Assembly: GCF_003932845.1 (NCBI RefSeq)
Contig: NZ_RQZH01000012.1
Span: 26,599 to 90,598 of the forward strand
DNA length: 64,000 nucleotides
DNA from: Prevotella sp. OH937_COT-195
GTDB taxonomy: Bacteria; Bacteroidota; Bacteroidia; Bacteroidales; Bacteroidaceae
Direction of reading: 5' to 3'
Of the stretch, positions 55,788 to 64,000 are shown piece after piece; the first letter of the stretch is position 1, and every line of letters begins with the position of its first letter. A program made the position numbers and the translations under genes. The notes under the pieces are model-generated. The model was given only the letters and a program-made list of their open reading frames with translations, had not been told where the DNA came from and ran no database searches.

Positions 55788-58700
55788 ATGAACTTAAACA
55801 AATTGTTAACTTCGTTGTTTGGAAACAAGTCAACAAGAGACATGAAACTTGTGAAACCTCTCGTGGAAAAGGTAAAACAAGTTTATCCTGAAATTAAGAA
55901 ACTCAACAATGATGCGCTCCGCGCAAAAACAAAGGAAATACAATCATACGTTCAAGACTCCGCACAGGAACAAAAGCATAAGATTGCAGACTTGAAGTCA
56001 AAGATAGAATCAACCCCTATCGATGAACGAGAGGAAATCTTCAACCAAATTGACAAATTGGAAAAAGACGTACTCGAAATATACGAGAAGGCTCTCAACG
56101 AGGTTATGCCGGTTGCTTTCAGCATAGTAAAGGAGACGGCACGGCGTTTCTCCGAAAACGAAGAAGTTATTGTGACGGCGACAGAGTTCGACAAAGAACT
56201 CGCAACCACAAAAGATTTTGTGAGGATAGAAGACGACAAGGCAATATACCAGAACCATTGGATGGCAGGAGGAAACGACCTGAAATGGGAAATGGTACAC
56301 TATGACGTGCAGTTGTTCGGAGGTATCGTACTGCATCAGGGAAAGATTGCAGAAATGGCAACAGGTGAAGGAAAGACGCTTGTTGCGACATTACCTGTAT
56401 TCTTAAATGCACTTACGGGAAACGGAGTGCATGTCGTAACCGTCAACGACTACCTTGCAAAACGTGACTCTGAATGGATGGGACCTCTCTACATGTTCAA
56501 TGGATTGTCGGTTGACTGCATAGACAAACACAAACCAAACTCGGAGGAAAGACGCAAAGCATATCGGGCAGACATAACTTTCGGAACGAACAACGAGTTC
56601 GGTTTCGACTATCTGAGAGACAACATGGCAATAAATCCTGCCGATCTCGTACAAAGAAGTCATAACTATGCAATAGTCGATGAGGTGGACTCGGTGCTTA
56701 TAGACGATGCCCGTACACCACTTATAATATCCGGACCGGTACCGAACGGAGGCGATCAGATGTTCGAGGAATACCAGCCCTTGGTGGAAAGACTTGTTGA
56801 CGTACAACGCAAACTTGCCTCGCAATACCTTGCCGATGCAAAAAGCATGATTGCAGAAGGAACAAAGATGGTAGAGAGTGGTAACAAGGAGGGACAGAAA
56901 AAAATGGAAGAAGGTTTCCTCGCACTATATCGTTCCCACAAGGCCTTACCGAAAAGCAAACCGCTCATAAAGTATCTTTCGGAGGACGGCATTAAAACAG
57001 GAATGCTCAAGACCGAGGAATACTACATGGAAAATAATAACCGCCACATGCCGGAAGCCATTGAACCGCTCTACTTTGTCGTAGACGAGAAACTTAACAG
57101 TGTTGACTTGACTGACAAAGGAACCGACTGGCTGGCAAAGCAGGTAAACGACCGCGAACTTTTCGTGCTGCCGGACATAACTACCGAGATGTCGCAACTC
57201 GAAGCACAACAGATGTCCGATGAGGAGAAAGTGGCAAAGAAAGACGAAATGCTGAGCCACTATGGTATCCAAAGCGAACGCGTACACACTTTGCAACAAC
57301 TGCTTAAGGCATATACCATGTTCAACAAAGACGATGAATATGTCGTGATGGACGGAGAAGTAAAAATCGTCGATGAACAAACCGGACGTATAATGGAAGG
57401 CCGACAGTGGAGTGACGGACTGCATCAAGCAATCGAAGCAAAAGAACATGTAAAGGTAAAGGAAGCAACACAGACTTTCGCCACCATAACACTACAGAAC
57501 TATTTCCGAATGTACCACAAACTCTCCGGAATGACAGGTACGGCAAGTACAGAAGCAGGAGAGTTCTGGGATATATACAAACTTGATGTCGTCGAGATAC
57601 CGACGAACAAGCCTATCGTGAGAAACGACATGAATGACCGTGTATATAAAACGGCACGCGAGAAATACAATGCGGTTATTGACGAGATACAGGAAATGAG
57701 AGAGAACGGAAGACCTACACTCGTGGGAACAACGAGCGTGGAAATATCCGAACTGCTCAGCCGAATGCTTGACTTACGAAAAATACCACATCAAGTGCTG
57801 AATGCAAAACTTCACCAGCGCGAGGCAGACATTGTTGCAAATGCCGGACAGAGCATCAACGGTCTCGGAGCTGTGACAATTGCAACTAATATGGCAGGAC
57901 GTGGTACCGACATTAAACTTTCAGAAAAAGTAAAAGAAGCGGGAGGACTCGCCATAATTGGAACGGAGAGACATGAAAGCCGACGCGTAGACAGACAGCT
58001 CAGAGGACGTGCCGGACGACAAGGCGACCCAGGGTCATCGGTATTCTACGTTTCGCTCGAAGATAAGTTAATGCGTCTTTTTGCATCAGAACGCATAGCG
58101 AAAATCATGGACAGACTGCATTTCGATGATGGAGAACGACTCGAACATTCAATGATTTCAAACAGTATTGAACGAGCACAGAAGAAAGTAGAAGAGAACA
58201 ACTTCGGAATACGAAAGCGTCTTCTCGAATACGACGATGTTATGAACACTCAACGTACCATCGTATATAAGAACCGGCGTCATGCACTCATGGGAGAACG
58301 CATCGGAATGGACATAGCAAACCTCATCTGGAACAGGGTGGAAAGCATGATCGCAAACAACGACTACGAAGGATGCAAAGAACTTTTCATAAAGGTGCTG
58401 GCAATGGAATGCCCATTCAACGAAGAGGAATTTACCAATGAGAACATAGAGAAACTTACAGAAAAAGCATATCAAAGTGCAATTGCGGCTTTCAACAGAA
58501 AGACAGAAAGAATTCAGAACGTGGCATGGCCGGTAATCAAACAAGTATATGAAAATCAAGGAGCTGTGTACGAACGTATAATGGTGCCTGTTACAGATGG
58601 TAAGAGGATGTATCAGATACCATGCAATCTGAAAGAAGCATACGAAACAGAGGGCAAGAGTGTGATAATACAGTTCCAAAAATCGATAATGCTGCATATC

Positions 58701-59138
58701 ATTGATGATTGTTGGAAAGAGAACCTTCGACAACTTGACGAACTGAAGCACAGCGTGCAGAATGCAAGTTACGAGCAGAAAGATCCACTCGTGATATTCA
58801 AACTTGAAAGTGCGGAACTGTTCAAAGAAAATATGGTGGATCAGAACAACAACCGTATCCTAAGTATCCTCATGCGCGGACAAATACCGGAAATGCAGCA
58901 GGAAGAAGTGCGAGAGGCAGCACCGGAACAACGCTCACAAAGATATAACGAACAGAAGGGTACAAACCTTGTTGATCCCAACCAACAGGCTGCCGCACGA
59001 CACGATACACGAGAGAGTGCAGAACAACAACGGCGATGTACACCGATACTGCGCGAGAAACTTCCGGGACGAAACGACCCGTGTCCATGTGGAAGCGGAA
59101 AGAAATTTAAAAACTGCCACGGACGTGGATTGGTATAA
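55788..59138 (+). CDS. secA: Preprotein translocase ATPase SecA
   Basis: 1116 residues from the ATG at 55788 ([20 protein letters not shown]); longer than E. coli (901), with extra insertions in Bacteroidetes. Motor Walker A ATGEGKT at 191-197, [20 protein letters not shown] (Walker B), GRGTDIKL and [25 protein letters not shown] motifs (here [20 protein letters not shown]). The C-terminal zinc-binding motif [14 protein letters not shown] follows a variable linker. Drives protein export through SecYEG. Own promoter. An ABC ATPase gene follows 29 bp downstream. Confidence 0.98.
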   Translation: MNLNKLLTSLFGNKSTRDMKLVKPLVEKVKQVYPEIKKLNNDALRAKTKEIQSYVQDSAQEQKHKIADLKSKIESTPIDEREEIFNQIDKLEKDVLEIYEKALNEVMPVAFSIVKETARRFSENEEVIVTATEFDKELATTKDFVRIEDDKAIYQNHWMAGGNDLKWEMVHYDVQLFGGIVLHQGKIAEMATGEGKTLVATLPVFLNALTGNGVHVVTVNDYLAKRDSEWMGPLYMFNGLSVDCIDKHKPNSEERRKAYRADITFGTNNEFGFDYLRDNMAINPADLVQRSHNYAIVDEVDSVLIDDARTPLIISGPVPNGGDQMFEEYQPLVERLVDVQRKLASQYLADAKSMIAEGTKMVESGNKEGQKKMEEGFLALYRSHKALPKSKPLIKYLSEDGIKTGMLKTEEYYMENNNRHMPEAIEPLYFVVDEKLNSVDLTDKGTDWLAKQVNDRELFVLPDITTEMSQLEAQQMSDEEKVAKKDEMLSHYGIQSERVHTLQQLLKAYTMFNKDDEYVVMDGEVKIVDEQTGRIMEGRQWSDGLHQAIEAKEHVKVKEATQTFATITLQNYFRMYHKLSGMTGTASTEAGEFWDIYKLDVVEIPTNKPIVRNDMNDRVYKTAREKYNAVIDEIQEMRENGRPTLVGTTSVEISELLSRMLDLRKIPHQVLNAKLHQREADIVANAGQSINGLGAVTIATNMAGRGTDIKLSEKVKEAGGLAIIGTERHESRRVDRQLRGRAGRQGDPGSSVFYVSLEDKLMRLFASERIAKIMDRLHFDDGERLEHSMISNSIERAQKKVEENNFGIRKRLLEYDDVMNTQRTIVYKNRRHALMGERIGMDIANLIWNRVESMIANNDYEGCKELFIKVLAMECPFNEEEFTNENIEKLTEKAYQSAIAAFNRKTERIQNVAWPVIKQVYENQGAVYERIMVPVTDGKRMYQIPCNLKEAYETEGKSVIIQFQKSIMLHIIDDCWKENLRQLDELKHSVQNASYEQKDPLVIFKLESAELFKENMVDQNNNRILSILMRGQIPEMQQEEVREAAPEQRSQRYNEQKGTNLVDPNQQAAARHDTRESAEQQRRCTPILREKLPGRNDPCPCGSGKKFKNCHGRGLV

Positions 59139-59167
59139 AATTGGTATAAGAACAGATAAAATGAACC

Positions 59168-59896
59168 ATGAGAATTGAAATAAACAATCTCATCAAGGAA
59201 TATGAAAAGAAAAACGTCGTCTCGATTGACTCATTAAAAATCGATGACGGCGATTTTCTTGGACTTGTGGGAAACAACGGAGCGGGAAAAACAACTCTTT
59301 TCCGAATGATAGTTGACCTTGTAAAGGCAGACAAAGGAGAAATATCACTGTCTTACATAAACGGCAAAGGTATTACGGTTACTGTAAATCCCGCCTTAAG
59401 CGAAGATTGGAAAAACCACACGGGGGCATACATAGACGAAGGTTTCCTTATTGATTTTCTCACTCCTGAGGAATATTTCCGGTTTGTGGCAAACGTAAGC
59501 AACATAGACGAGGAAAGTGTCAAATGGCAAATGGAAAAATTTTCCACATTCATGGGAGGCGAGATATTGGGACAGAAGAAACTTATAAGAAATCTGTCGG
59601 CCGGTAATAAACACAAGGTTGGAATAATGTCTGCACTGCTTGCACGATCTCAACTCTTGATTCTTGACGAACCGTTCAATTTCCTCGATCCTACAAGTCA
59701 AAACGTACTGAAAGACTTATTGACGGAATACAACCGCGAGACAAATGCGACTATACTTCTTTCGAGTCATAACATCGCACACACGGTTGATATTTGCAAA
59801 CGCATTGTACTGCTTGAACACGGAGTGATAATAAAAGACTTAATAAATGAGGAAGGTTCTGCGGCTGCACAAATAGAACAGTATTTCAATACTTAA
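59168..59896 (+). CDS. Orphan ABC transporter ATP-binding protein
   Basis: 242 residues, a single ABC ATPase. Walker A GNNGAGKTTLF near residue 36, signature LSAGNKHKVGIMSALL (with SAG in place of SGG), Walker B LLILDEPFNFLDPT and an HN H-loop. The MRIEINNLIKEYEKKNVV start and DEPFNFLDPTSQ resemble ABC-2-type exporter ATPases, normally paired with an integral membrane permease. No permease follows: 1.5 kb of non-coding DNA comes next. 29 bp after secA, so probably on its transcript. Confidence 0.88.
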   Translation: MRIEINNLIKEYEKKNVVSIDSLKIDDGDFLGLVGNNGAGKTTLFRMIVDLVKADKGEISLSYINGKGITVTVNPALSEDWKNHTGAYIDEGFLIDFLTPEEYFRFVANVSNIDEESVKWQMEKFSTFMGGEILGQKKLIRNLSAGNKHKVGIMSALLARSQLLILDEPFNFLDPTSQNVLKDLLTEYNRETNATILLSSHNIAHTVDICKRIVLLEHGVIIKDLINEEGSAAAQIEQYFNT

Positions 59897-60183
59897 AAAT
59901 AAGAAGATAATTATAATTTTATTAGTGTCCCCTAAATATATATTTACCTACGGTTCGAGATAAGGAAATTCACAAAAAGGCATAAACTTGTTTTTCATGT
60001 TAACCCGAACCCCTGTAATAAATTGAAACATTTCACAGTCGTCAGTCATAATGATTCTTCTTGTAACTATTTGTTTTATACCTATAAAGATACGAAATTC
60101 CGTCAGGCTGCCAACCTTTTATTAACTATTTACGTCATTTATTATTCCAAGCCGTAGTAACATATCTGACAATAAAACAATTC

Positions 60184-60217
60184 CGCCGAATTTGCATTGC
60201 AATATCGCCTATATTGC
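60184..60217. repeat. CGCCGAATTTGC repeat, copy 4
   Basis: 34-nt unit that matches 8033-8066 at 31 of 34 positions; followed at once by AATCGGCGATATT, an inverted relative of CGCCGA words. Confidence 0.65.
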
Positions 60218-60534
60218 TTTACAAAATCGGCGATATTATGATGCAAAAGAGTACCAAATGCGGACAAGTTAAAAATTAAACATGATACGGAAAGATATTA
60301 ATCGATGTTGGTGTCCTCTAAAAACATTTTAATAGGTGCTAAAGCCTCATTGTCATACTTTATTTATCATCAAAATGCAGAAAATGTAAACCTTCAAGCC
60401 AATCTGCAATAAATATTCAATTGTAAACAGAATTTATAGCGTATTTTTCTTGTAGTATTATCCAGAACCGGAGTAAATCCCAAACATTTTTGTTCATTTG
60501 TTATCAGAAAGTAAGAACCTCCTTTTACGAAATC

Positions 60535-60571
60535 AGGCGGAAAACCCTTTATTTTTCAGGGTCTTCCGCCT
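60535..60571. terminator. Orphan terminator-like hairpin
   Basis: AGGCGGAAAACCCT (60535-60548) pairs with AGGGTCTTCCGCCT (60558-60571) at 13 of 14, 9-nt loop. No gene ends nearby, so it may be a relic. Confidence 0.5.
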
Positions 60572-60692
60572 AACTCGCTTATAGTAAGGATTTTTGTTTA
60601 TTCCTCTACCGCTGCCTGTGCCGCGGCCAACGAATGTTGATTATCAACGAGTTACAGAGTTGTTGTAAACTGCAGGCGACTCTTTTGCGACA

Positions 60693-60946
60693 CATTCTGC
60701 ACGTTTTTACACGCTCGTGACAACGATAAACGTGTTTTTACGGCAGAAAATTCTCTTTCTATGTCATATTTACTATTTTGGGTTTTACAATAAATTGCCC
60801 GACTTCAGTCGTACAATCCTTATCTATTAATGCTTCACATATTCATAAAGGCCATAGCCTTCAAAACACATACTGCAAACTTTGTTTGCAAAGTTAATGA
60901 TTTCTTCTGAATTTACGTTCATTCTGCACGTTTTTCTTGCAGAATG
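60693..60946. repeat. 16-bp direct repeat with hairpin in second copy
   Basis: CATTCTGCACGTTTTT occurs at 60693-60708 and 60920-60935. The second copy continues so that CATTCTGCA (60920-60928) pairs with TGCAGAATG (60938-60946). Confidence 0.6.
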
Positions 60947-61037
60947 TGTTTACTTTTTAACATATATAGACGAACTGACATCTTATCTTGCCATAATTTG
61001 TTTCAGTTAAAAGAAAAACAGCCTGAATCTTGCGCTG

Positions 61038-61170
61038 TAAGTTTAGGTTTAAGTTTAGATATTCTTATATATATAATAAGGTATCGTAAACCCAAATTAG
61101 AAGAATGAAAGTTTAATATTTAAGTTTAGAGGTGCATGTATTATACATGGTAAACGTAAACCTAAACCTT
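61038..61170. repeat. Imperfect 20-bp inverted repeat (GTTTAGGTTTA)
   Basis: Left arm 61038-61057 and right arm 61151-61170 match at 17 of 20 when reversed. A further TAAGTTTAGA lies at 61121-61130 and a CATGTATTATACATG palindrome near 61135-61149. Possibly regulatory for the AbiE genes, or junk. Confidence 0.5.
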
Positions 61171-61401
61171 GCAGGACGAAACGGCTTGATGTTTCTCCAA
61201 CACAACCATTTTTCTTTTTACTGAAGATAAACCGATTTATACTCTTCTCTACCCCTTCTCCTTTAACTGAGGAACCATGTCAATGAAGTTACTTGGGAGA
61301 AAATGGTTGTTAGAAGATTCAAACTGCTCACTTTTTATTAAAATACCATAAAACGAAGCATGACTTACGTATTAACAGAACGCATATAATATTTTTTTTA
61401 T

Positions 61402-61409
61402 TATATTTG
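61402..61409 (+). promoter_or_regulatory. -7 box for the abiE pair
   Basis: TATATTTG followed by CACC, 18 bp before the ATG at 61427. Confidence 0.6.
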
Positions 61410-61426
61410 CACCAAAATTATTTATT

Positions 61427-62230
61427 ATGACATTACAAAAGTGGATTAAGGATAGAGCTATTCATGGTTTTTCCACGTTTTCTATAGAGGACGTGAGAAA
61501 GACAGGAATGTACTCTTCAGAGCAAATTCTTCAAAACGAACTATACCGACTTTGTTCTAATAAAACCATAGCCAGTGTGTATCGAGGATTCTATGTTATC
61601 ATTCCTGTTCAATATGTTTTGCGTGGTTCCGTTCCAGCAACCTATTACATTGACCAGCTGATGGCTTATCTTAACAAGCCATACTATGTATGTATGCTCA
61701 ATGCAGCAGAATTGCTTGGTGCCGCCCATCAGCGTCCTCAGCAGTTTTCTGTTATGACAACTTTTCCAAAGCGTCGGGTAGTCTCTACTCGTAATGTAAC
61801 CATTGATTGGTTTTATAGAGACGAACTACCAGAAGATGCTCTGATTACAAAGAATACTGAAACAGGTACCATCCGAATCTCAAATCCTCTCTTGACGGCT
61901 GCTGACCTTGTTCGATATCAACAGCACGCAGGAGGATTGTCTCGCGTCGCAACTGTACTTGAAGAACTATCAGAACAGATTGACATCAAGAGTCAGTTTG
62001 GTCCACTTTCTGCTTTTATAAAAAAGGTGACTTGGCAACGGCTTGGGTACATCCTTGAACATATAATAGAAGAAAAGGAAATGGCAGATGCACTGTATGA
62101 CCAAATACACACTATTCCTGGAACTCTTATGTATATGCCTTTAAGCACATCAGCAGAAGATAATCCATCAAATAGGGATAGCCGATGGAAGATAAATATA
62201 AACATTCAAATTGAAACAGATGATATATGA
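61427..62230 (+). CDS. abiEi: AbiEi-type antitoxin / transcription factor
   Basis: 267 residues. Recognised from the context and from its two-domain plan: an N-terminal winged-helix-like region (KWIKDRAIHGFSTFSIEDVRKTG, then NELYRLCSNKTIASVYRGFYVI), and a C-terminal AbiEi domain (ISNPLLTAADLVRYQQHAGGLSRVATVLEEL). In the AbiE system the antitoxin neutralises AbiEii and represses its own operon by binding inverted repeats upstream. The stop codon overlaps the toxin ATG by 4 bp. A phage-defence role is possible. Family match by recall. Confidence 0.85.
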   Translation: MTLQKWIKDRAIHGFSTFSIEDVRKTGMYSSEQILQNELYRLCSNKTIASVYRGFYVIIPVQYVLRGSVPATYYIDQLMAYLNKPYYVCMLNAAELLGAAHQRPQQFSVMTTFPKRRVVSTRNVTIDWFYRDELPEDALITKNTETGTIRISNPLLTAADLVRYQQHAGGLSRVATVLEELSEQIDIKSQFGPLSAFIKKVTWQRLGYILEHIIEEKEMADALYDQIHTIPGTLMYMPLSTSAEDNPSNRDSRWKININIQIETDDI

Positions 62231-63030
62231 TTAACAGAGCAGCGATACAGCAGTGGAGTAATCATGCTCCATGGATAGACAATGCACAGATTGAGCAAGA
62301 CTTGATTATATGTCGTGCTTTGGTTGACATCTTTAGTGATGAGTTTCTGGCATCGCAGTTGGCTTTCCGAGGTGGAACAGCCTTACATAAACTCTATCTT
62401 TCACCCCTGCCACGATATAGTGAGGACATTGATTTGGTTCAGATTACACCAGGACCTATCAAGCCTATAATGTATCGCTTAGGGGAAGTTCTTGACTGGT
62501 TGCCAGATAGAGTAACTAAGCAGAAACGATATAATAACACTATGCTTTTCCGAGTAGAGTCAGAAATACCGCCAACGATACAAATACGTCTGAAAGTTGA
62601 AATCAATTGCTTCGAGCATTTTAACGTGCTTGGCTTGACCAACGTTCCATTCCGAGTCGAGAACTCTTGGTTCACTGGCGAAGCCGAACTAACCACCTAT
62701 CATTTTGAAGAATTGCTCGGCACTAAACTTCGTGCCCTTTACCAGCGAAAGAAAGGTCGTGACCTCTTTGACCTTTATATTGCTTTACAACAAAAAGAAG
62801 TAGATGTTGATAAAGTTCTTCAATGCTACAAGAAATATATGGAGTTTGTCGTTGACAAGGCTCCATCTTACAAGCAGTTTGTCAATAACATGCAGGAGAA
62901 GATGGAAGATCCAGAGTTTACCAATGATATGCAATCTCTATTGCGTCCTGGCATATCGTTTAATGCAAGTGAAGCTTATCCTCTCATCTACGAGACATTT
63001 ATAGATAAGATGGAGGGAAAGAGAGATTAA
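62227..63030 (+). CDS. abiEii: AbiEii/AbiGii-type nucleotidyltransferase toxin
   Basis: 267 residues. The nucleotidyltransferase motifs are clear: FRGGTALHK (GG at 49-50) and RYSEDIDL (Asp67 and Asp69, the metal-binding DxD), with a C-terminal TKLRALYQRKKGRDLFDLY segment typical of the family. Type IV or II toxin that transfers nucleotides to target RNA in relatives. Translationally coupled to abiEi (4-bp ATGA overlap). Followed by a separate secreted protein gene after 85 bp, likely unrelated. Confidence 0.88.
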   Translation: MINRAAIQQWSNHAPWIDNAQIEQDLIICRALVDIFSDEFLASQLAFRGGTALHKLYLSPLPRYSEDIDLVQITPGPIKPIMYRLGEVLDWLPDRVTKQKRYNNTMLFRVESEIPPTIQIRLKVEINCFEHFNVLGLTNVPFRVENSWFTGEAELTTYHFEELLGTKLRALYQRKKGRDLFDLYIALQQKEVDVDKVLQCYKKYMEFVVDKAPSYKQFVNNMQEKMEDPEFTNDMQSLLRPGISFNASEAYPLIYETFIDKMEGKRD

Positions 63031-63115
63031 CATGATTTCTATAATAATCTCAGTTTTTTTCAATGTTAGCGTTCAAACAGAAATAAATAATAAACAAACA
63101 ACAAAATAAGAAGGA

Positions 63116-63955
63116 ATGAAAGTGAATCGTACATGTATTGTACTTATAATGTTACTTTGTGCTAATATGTTATTTGCACAAAGAAAAGAAGAAGTTTCAA
63201 TATCATTGGACGAGATTAAGGATATGCCCCAGAAAATAATTACAGCTTATTTCAAACCTGTCTATACGACTACAGGTGTGTCGTATCCTTTGATGCAATG
63301 GTATGCTTATGAAAACAAAATTGATACTTGGGATAAGGATGCCCTAAATAAATTCAACGCTTCAATATATAGATTTAAGGAAGAACCTATTAAAGCTGCA
63401 GAATTTGCTCTTCAATTTTGCAGATCATTTGGAGAAAAGGATTTTATAGACAATTTTAAAGCAATAGGATTTAATTCTGTTGAAATTAACTCAATATTGC
63501 GTTGCTACAGAGAAGAAAAGAAATGGCAAGAATTAGATATCCTCAAAGAATGGGGAAAGAATGGCATTCCACAATTTGAAAACAAAGAAACATCTGTTTC
63601 TGCAAAGTATCATATAAGCATCGATAGTACAAAAATGAGGAAGTTCCTTTCGGATAATATAAAAAGGAACATTTTTGATGATTATCTGCAATTAGAAATC
63701 AGTGCAGATGGCACATGTTTAAACCAACCCCAATATGAGTTTATTCAAATAAGCGACATTGTTGCTGCAAAAAAGACATTTACATATGCAGACACAACGT
63801 TAAATGTTCCGGTCTCTTCAAAAATTAAAATATCAGAAAACTTAGAGGGCGGAATTGACTATAGAATAGAACTTGTGTATAACAAAAAAGAAAATAGATG
63901 GGTATTTAGTCGTCCCTTAAAAAGAGATGCTAAACGGGAATTGATTCATCAATGA
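63116..63955 (+). CDS. Secreted protein of unknown function
   Basis: 279 residues. Signal peptide MKVNRTCIVLIMLLCANMLFAQ, cleavage likely after FAQ. The rest is polar and charged with no family I recognise: an N-terminal helical half (IYRFKEEPIKAAEFALQFCRSFG) then a C-terminal beta-rich half (about 160-279). It lies after the AbiE pair on the same strand with its own RBS region. Only one nearby gene and no motif suggest a role. Confidence 0.55.
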   Translation: MKVNRTCIVLIMLLCANMLFAQRKEEVSISLDEIKDMPQKIITAYFKPVYTTTGVSYPLMQWYAYENKIDTWDKDALNKFNASIYRFKEEPIKAAEFALQFCRSFGEKDFIDNFKAIGFNSVEINSILRCYREEKKWQELDILKEWGKNGIPQFENKETSVSAKYHISIDSTKMRKFLSDNIKRNIFDDYLQLEISADGTCLNQPQYEFIQISDIVAAKKTFTYADTTLNVPVSSKIKISENLEGGIDYRIELVYNKKENRWVFSRPLKRDAKRELIHQ

Positions 63956-64000
63956 CCTCTCTCTTAGCATTTCTCTTATTGTTTTGAACAGGAATAAAAG

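Larger units (their letters stand above)
59897..61400. other. 1.5-kb non-coding, repeat-rich region
   Basis: No credible ORF. It holds the 60.2 kb CGCCGAATTTGC repeat, a stem at 60535-60571, a 16-bp direct repeat (60693-60708 and 60920-60935), an imperfect inverted repeat (61038-61057 and 61151-61170), and GTGTCCYCTAAA-like words at 59922-59936 and 60308-60322. It could be decayed mobile DNA at the edge of the AbiE locus. No tRNA, RNase P or tmRNA signature was recognised. Confidence 0.6.

Noticed and set aside
59897..61426. tmRNA, RNase P RNA or CRISPR array in the long gap
   Set aside because: I looked for tRNA-like ends, GAGGAAAGTCC-type words and evenly spaced repeats and saw none.

Overview
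The window looks like a chromosomal segment of a Bacteroidales bacterium, most likely Prevotellaceae. Pointers are the promoter style (TAnnTTTG boxes upstream of many genes, no clear Shine-Dalgarno sites), the ATP synthase operon order atpDC-x-BEFHAG, a class III fructose bisphosphatase, DUF4270, DUF4105, GldE-like and TonB-receptor genes, and a methylmalonyl-CoA decarboxylase locus. The genus is an inference; no rRNA is present.

Layout. 1-6.7 kb: partial DUF1846 gene, thioesterase and trmN6 on the minus strand, divergent from lon-tgt and an LptF/LptG-type permease. 6.7-13.3 kb: DEAD-box helicase, FtsE-like ATPase, aspartate kinase, a membrane glycosyltransferase and fbp. 13.5-18.7 kb: a TonB-dependent receptor, then mce-mmdA-(50-aa ORF)-biotin carrier for propionate metabolism. 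18.7-22.6 kb: panD-panC (minus), divergent from a truncated glycogen-synthase-like gene, a DUF4270 lipoprotein and a 42-aa ORF. 22.9-28 kb (minus): cdd, a beta-helix-like lipoprotein, comEC and a PurF-like protein without the catalytic cysteine. 28.3-35.6 kb (minus): complete F-type ATP synthase operon. 35.7-38.1 kb: pfkA and an NhaD-type antiporter. 38.2-42.9 kb: a divergent polysaccharide cluster (flippase and three glycosyltransferases). 42.9-45.3 kb (minus): maf, a kdsC-type phosphatase, a DUF2520 protein and a nitroreductase. 45.4-45.6 kb: tRNA-Thr(TGT) and a 4.5S-type SRP RNA behind one promoter. 45.6-46.5 kb: non-coding DNA with a 200-bp inverted-repeat element. 46.5-52.9 kb (minus): ppiD-like, GldE/CorC-like, lptC, an outer-membrane protein and coaX. 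53.0-59.9 kb (plus): DUF4105 protein, a degenerate alkaline-phosphatase-fold protein, secA and an orphan ABC ATPase. 59.9-61.4 kb: 1.5 kb of repeat-rich non-coding DNA. 61.4-64 kb: an AbiEi/AbiEii toxin-antitoxin pair and an unknown secreted protein.

Functionally this is mostly core genome: energy metabolism (ATP synthase, Pfk/Fbp, succinate-to-propionate route), envelope biogenesis (LptC, LptF/G, SecA, PpiD, KdsC, flippase), protein quality control (Lon, PpiD), CoA biosynthesis (PanC, PanD, CoaX) and tRNA modification (Tgt, TrmN6). The accessory signal is concentrated in the two long non-coding regions and the AbiE pair. The least expected items are a family of CGCCGAAATT/GGCGAATTT palindromic repeats in four intergenic regions, the 200-bp structured element at 46.2 kb, several enzyme-family members with lost catalytic or ligand residues (PurF-like, phosphatase-like, GlgA-like, zinc-poor Tgt), and promoter boxes almost touching the start codons of three genes. 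I found no convincing wholly new multi-gene system.
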